Source of the DNA: DASWHD01 sp036393335
Lineage (GTDB): Bacteria; CG2-30-53-67; CG2-30-70-394
DNA length: 10,069 bases
Direction of reading: 5' to 3'
Assembly: GCA_036393335.1 (NCBI GenBank)
Contig: DASWHD010000104.1
Span: 1 to 10,069 of the forward strand
The stretch's first letter is position 1, and every line of letters starts with the position of its first letter. A program made the translations under genes and the position numbers. Shown piece by piece: positions 7,556 through 10,069 of the stretch. Under the pieces are notes generated by a model. The model was not told the DNA's origin and searched no databases. It worked only from the letters and a program-made list of their open reading frames with translations.

Positions 7556-7573
7556 GGCGGGCGTCTGCCCGCC
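7556..7573. repeat. Second hairpin, adjacent to the pat 3' palindrome
   Basis: GGCGGGC (7556-7562) and GCCCGCC (7567-7573) are exact complements around the loop GTCT. The hairpin starts only three bases after the larger palindrome ends, so the two would stack as a tandem pair. It has no T-tract. It may act with its neighbour as a terminator or as the second half of a repeat unit. Confidence 0.6.
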
Positions 7574-7623
7574 ATCCACGGGGGGTGAAGCCGCTCGGAC
7601 CTGGGGCGAGGGGGGCGCGTGGC

Positions 7624-7646
7624 GTCCCCCTCCGTATCGGGGGGAC
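7624..7646. terminator. Third hairpin in the convergent region, possible bidirectional terminator
   Basis: GTCCCCC (7624-7630) pairs exactly with GGGGGAC (7640-7646) across a 9-base loop. The stem is very GC-rich, and TTCGTTCC follows on the plus strand, giving only a broken T-run. It lies between the ends of pat and the permease gene, where messages from both sides must stop. A further 5-bp stem, ACGGA/TCCGT at 7698-7712, touches the permease stop codon. The rest of 7574-7711 shows no gene. Confidence 0.45.
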
Positions 7647-7711
7647 TTCGTTCCTCGGCATTTCTCACCGGGGAGCGTCGCGCGCCCTCTTCGGACCACG
7701 GAATCGCTCCG

Positions 7712-8557
7712 TCAGCCGTTGCGCATCGCCAGCGCGACGGCGCCGAGGAGGCTCGTGCTGACCGCGACGATCGTCGGCCCGGTTGGCAGGTCGGCCAGGT
7801 ACGAGATCGCAATGCCGGCGACGCTGCTCGCCACACCCGCCACGACGGCGCCGGTAAAGGCGACCCGCAGGCTGCCCTTGAGCAGCAGCGCGGTGGCCGC
7901 CGGCAGCACCAGGAAGTCGAACACGACGAGCGCGCCGGCTGCACGGATCGCGAGCGAGATCGTCAAGCCGATGGTCAGGAACAGGGCGACGTTCCAGGCG
8001 CGCGCGGGCAAGCCTAAGGCGGTCGCCGTGTCGGAGTCAAAGGACACGAACAGGAATTCCTTGTAGAACCGCCAGTGTACGGCGCCGACCGCAACGGCGA
8101 GGACGGCCAGGGTGGCGACCTCACCGCCGCCAATCGCGAGCACGTTGCCGAACAGCAGGTTCAACACCTCCGATTCCGCGTGCGTGCTCAGCGCGACGAC
8201 CAGGATGGCCAGCCCGGAGGCCGCCGCGTAGGTGATGCCGACCACGGTCTCGCGGGGCAGGCGAGCCTCCTTGTGCTGGATCGCCATCGCGACCGCGGCG
8301 GCGAGGGTGAGGGCCACGGCCACCGGCTGCGGCGCCACGTGGACATGCACGTCCCACCACCGCTCGATGGCACCGGTGGCGAACAGCGCGAGGGCGACGC
8401 CGAGGGAGCTGACCTGGGCGAGCGCCGCGCCGACGAACACCGCCCGCCGCAGGATGATGAACACGCCGAGGTACGAGCACAGGGCGGCGACGATCGTCGT
8501 GCCCGCGAGCACGTCGATCATGAAGCCCTGCTGGAACATCTCGAGCAGCTTGCTCAT
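7712..8557 (-). CDS. Metal (Zn/Mn-type) ABC transporter permease, ZnuB family
   Basis: This is the inner-membrane channel subunit of a family-9 ABC importer that brings zinc, manganese or a related ion into the cell. The 281 residues are mostly hydrophobic, with about eight or nine membrane segments (roughly 16-36, 44-62, 76-93, 106-125, 140-160, 188-210, 213-228, 232-255 and 260-279). The segment ALAQVSSLGVAL (45-56) sits where the family has its conserved helix. DFLVLPAATALLL (214-226) is the usual late motif, with Asp214 and Pro219. HVHV (71-74) lies in the loop after the second helix and could face the periplasm near the entry path. The ATG at 8557-8555 overlaps the ATPase stop as ATGA, and GGTGA at 8569-8565 gives a well-spaced ribosome-binding site. 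It is the last gene of the operon. The transported ion cannot be settled from sequence; zinc is the most likely. Confidence 0.93.
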   Translation of the reverse strand: MSKLLEMFQQGFMIDVLAGTTIVAALCSYLGVFIILRRAVFVGAALAQVSSLGVALALFATGAIERWWDVHVHVAPQPVAVALTLAAAVAMAIQHKEARLPRETVVGITYAAASGLAILVVALSTHAESEVLNLLFGNVLAIGGGEVATLAVLAVAVGAVHWRFYKEFLFVSFDSDTATALGLPARAWNVALFLTIGLTISLAIRAAGALVVFDFLVLPAATALLLKGSLRVAFTGAVVAGVASSVAGIAISYLADLPTGPTIVAVSTSLLGAVALAMRNG

Positions 8558-9330
8558 GTGACGATCACCCGCCTCCCGGCGACGTGCGCGACGTGCGCGT
8601 CGACACCGTACATCTCGTGCAGAACGGCGGGCGTCAGCAGCTCGCCGACGGTACCCACCCGCAGGCGATCGTCGTGGAGCAGCAGCAGGCGGTCGGCGAA
8701 GTTGGCCAGCTCGTTGAGCCGATGGGTGACGTAGACGATGGTGATCCCGGTCTCGCTGCGCAGCCGCGTGATGAGGTCGAGAATCGCCTGCTGTCCGGCG
8801 AGATCCATGCCGTCGGTGGGCTCGTCCATCAACAACACCCGCGGCTCGGAGGCGAGGGCGCGCGCGAACAACACGCGCTGCTTCTGGCCGCCCGACAGGT
8901 CGCGAAAGCGGCTGGCGGCCAGGTCCCCGATGCCGGCGTGGGCGAGCTGCTCCTGCGCGATCCGGCGGTCGCGCTCGCCCGGGCGCCGGCCGGCCGGTAA
9001 CAGCCCGTACCGCCCCATGAGGACGATGTCGAGCGCCGTGAGCGGGAACAGCTCGTCGACGAACGCGCGCTGCGGGACGTACCCGAAACGCCTGCGAGTC
9101 GCCCCGCCGGCGTAACGGATGCGTCCCCGCAGCGGCGCGAGGATGCCCAACATCGCGCGCAGGATCGTGGTCTTGCCCGAGCCGTTGGCGCCGACGATGC
9201 CGAAGAACTCGTTTTCGTGGACGGCGAATCTCAGACTCGAAAGGACGGCGCGCCGACGATAGCCGAGCGCGACGTCATCGAAGGCGATCAACGTCGCTGG
9301 GGCTCCTCCTCCCGAGTGTCCGTGGCTCAT
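8554..9330 (-). CDS. Metal (Zn/Mn-type) ABC transporter ATP-binding protein, ZnuC family
   Basis: This is the cytoplasmic ATPase that powers the adjacent permease. The 258 residues show Walker A GANGSGKT (47-54), the Q-loop Gln87 in YVPQRA, the signature LSGGQKQR (145-152), Walker B VLLMDEP (165-171) with catalytic Glu170, and the switch His203 in VTHRL, all intact. The frame stays open upstream to an ATG at 9684. That extension is arginine-rich, resembles no ABC protein and overlaps the binding-protein gene, so I take the start at 9330-9328. There the ATG overlaps the stop of the upstream gene as ATGA, which implies translational coupling. The stop overlaps the permease start the same way. 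The N-terminus MSHGHSGGG carries two histidines before the ABC fold, unusual but too short to interpret. Confidence 0.94.
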   Translation of the reverse strand: MSHGHSGGGAPATLIAFDDVALGYRRRAVLSSLRFAVHENEFFGIVGANGSGKTTILRAMLGILAPLRGRIRYAGGATRRRFGYVPQRAFVDELFPLTALDIVLMGRYGLLPAGRRPGERDRRIAQEQLAHAGIGDLAASRFRDLSGGQKQRVLFARALASEPRVLLMDEPTDGMDLAGQQAILDLITRLRSETGITIVYVTHRLNELANFADRLLLLHDDRLRVGTVGELLTPAVLHEMYGVDAHVAHVAGRRVIVT

Positions 9331-10069
9331 TGCGCGAGCGCCCCCACGATGCGCGCGACGATTCCCTCGCACAGGGACGGGTAGTCGGGGACGTCGGCGG
9401 CGCCGCCCACTTGTGCGGGGAGCTCCACGACCTGGGCCCCGGTCTGCCGCGCGAGCAGGTCGGGCGTCCGCCGCTCGTGCCACGGTTCCATCAGGATGAG
9501 CTTCACATTCTGCCGCTGCATCTGGGCGAGGAGATCGGTGATATGCGCAGGTGACGGTGGGATCCCGGGCTTGGGCTCCACGGTATCGACCACGTCCAGG
9601 CCGAAGCGCCGGCAGAAGTAGTTCAGGCTCCTGTGGTAGGTGACGACCTTGGTGCCGCGATACGGCGCCATCCTCCTCTGACATTCGGCCGTGGCCGCGT
9701 CGATGCGGCGCAGCAGGGCGTCGAGGTTGGCGCGGAACACGCCCTCGCCGTCCGGCGCCACCCGCACCAGGCCGTCGTAGATGTTCCGCGCGATGATCTT
9801 GCCGCGCTCCGGGTCGATCGAGAAGTGCGGGTTGCCGCCGGGGTGGATGTCGCCCATGGCGCGGGTGACGGGGGTGGTGGGGACCTCGAGCAACGGCACG
9901 CCCTGCGCGGCGAGGACGTTGCCGTCCGCCCCGCGCCGGATCCTGCCGTTGCGCGTCTGATCCAGGAGGGCCGGAAGCCAGCCGATCTCGAGATCGAGGC
10001 CGTTCTCGACCAGCAGGTCGGCGCGGTTGAGGGTGACGATGAAGCTCGGCTTGGCCTGGACGAAGTGCG
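9327..10069 (-). CDS. Metal ABC transporter periplasmic binding protein, ZnuA family (partial, N-terminus outside window)
   Basis: This cluster A-I binding protein captures the metal ion in the periplasm and delivers it to the permease. The frame runs without a stop from 9329 to the window edge. GTG at 9899 is internal, because family sequence continues upstream of it: VQAKPSFIVTLNRADLLVE and LEIGWLPALL. Expected metal ligands are visible: a histidine at the very edge (codon 10067-10065, HFVQAKPS), the His of GNPHF (codon 9827-9825), the His of YHRSLNYF (9635-9633) and an acidic residue, Glu of LMEPW (9488-9486). The signal peptide and first strand lie beyond the edge. No long His-rich loop stands between the first two ligands, only GDIHPGG, so zinc versus manganese stays open. 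The stop overlaps the ATPase start. The operon promoter is outside the window. Confidence 0.92.
   Translation of the reverse strand, partial: HFVQAKPSFIVTLNRADLLVENGLDLEIGWLPALLDQTRNGRIRRGADGNVLAAQGVPLLEVPTTPVTRAMGDIHPGGNPHFSIDPERGKIIARNIYDGLVRVAPDGEGVFRANLDALLRRIDAATAECQRRMAPYRGTKVVTYHRSLNYFCRRFGLDVVDTVEPKPGIPPSPAHITDLLAQMQRQNVKLILMEPWHERRTPDLLARQTGAQVVELPAQVGGAADVPDYPSLCEGIVARIVGALAQ

Noticed and set aside
4699..7944. An open frame of 1081 codons on the minus strand, opposite the pat-like gene.
   Set aside because: Its translation is rich in His, Arg, Gly, Asp and Ala with low complexity and shows no family motif. It mirrors a GC-rich gene whose domains are unmistakable. Long antisense frames are expected at this base composition.
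9331..9684. N-terminal extension of the ATPase by 118 residues.
   Set aside because: It is arginine-rich, unlike any ABC ATPase, and lies wholly inside the binding-protein gene. The ATGA overlap at 9330-9327 gives a much better start.

Overview
The window is GC-rich (visibly about 70 %), densely coded bacterial chromosome. The gene set (PBP1A, a PomAB-type stator pair, a PatZ-type acetyltransferase and a family-9 metal ABC transporter) fits a gammaproteobacterium, perhaps of the purple-sulfur or Ectothiorhodospiraceae kind. The lineage is an inference from gene content and base composition only. Codon use and GC look even across all genes. I see no insertion sequence, prophage gene, tRNA, rRNA or CRISPR array.

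Layout from left to right. (1) Positions 1-181 are non-coding as far as I can tell and hold a short direct repeat. (2) 182-2557, minus strand: a complete class A penicillin-binding protein (PBP1A). (3) 2558-2838: a divergent intergenic region serving mrcA (leftward) and pomA (rightward), with a small perfect hairpin before pomA. (4) 2839-4498, plus strand: pomA then pomB, the two stator subunits of a sodium-type flagellar motor; no other flagellar gene lies in the window. (5) 4499-4821: a 323-base gap without a convincing gene. (6) 4822-7521, plus strand: an 899-residue fusion of an NDP-forming acyl-CoA synthetase and a GNAT acetyltransferase. Unlike the enterobacterial enzyme as I remember it, it keeps the histidine of the SHTG motif. 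(7) 7522-7711: a convergent intergenic region packed with hairpins, one a perfect 14-bp inverted repeat that starts in the pat stop codon. (8) 7712 to the right edge, minus strand: an operon for a Zn/Mn-type ABC importer, in transcription order binding protein (cut by the window edge), ATPase, permease. Both junctions are ATGA start/stop overlaps.

The genes form four independent units: cell-wall synthesis, motility, acetyl-CoA-linked protein acetylation, and metal uptake. I found no clear new multi-gene system. The points most worth a second look are the intact active-site histidine of the Pat-like protein and the hairpin cluster at its 3' end, which may belong to a genome-wide palindromic repeat family.
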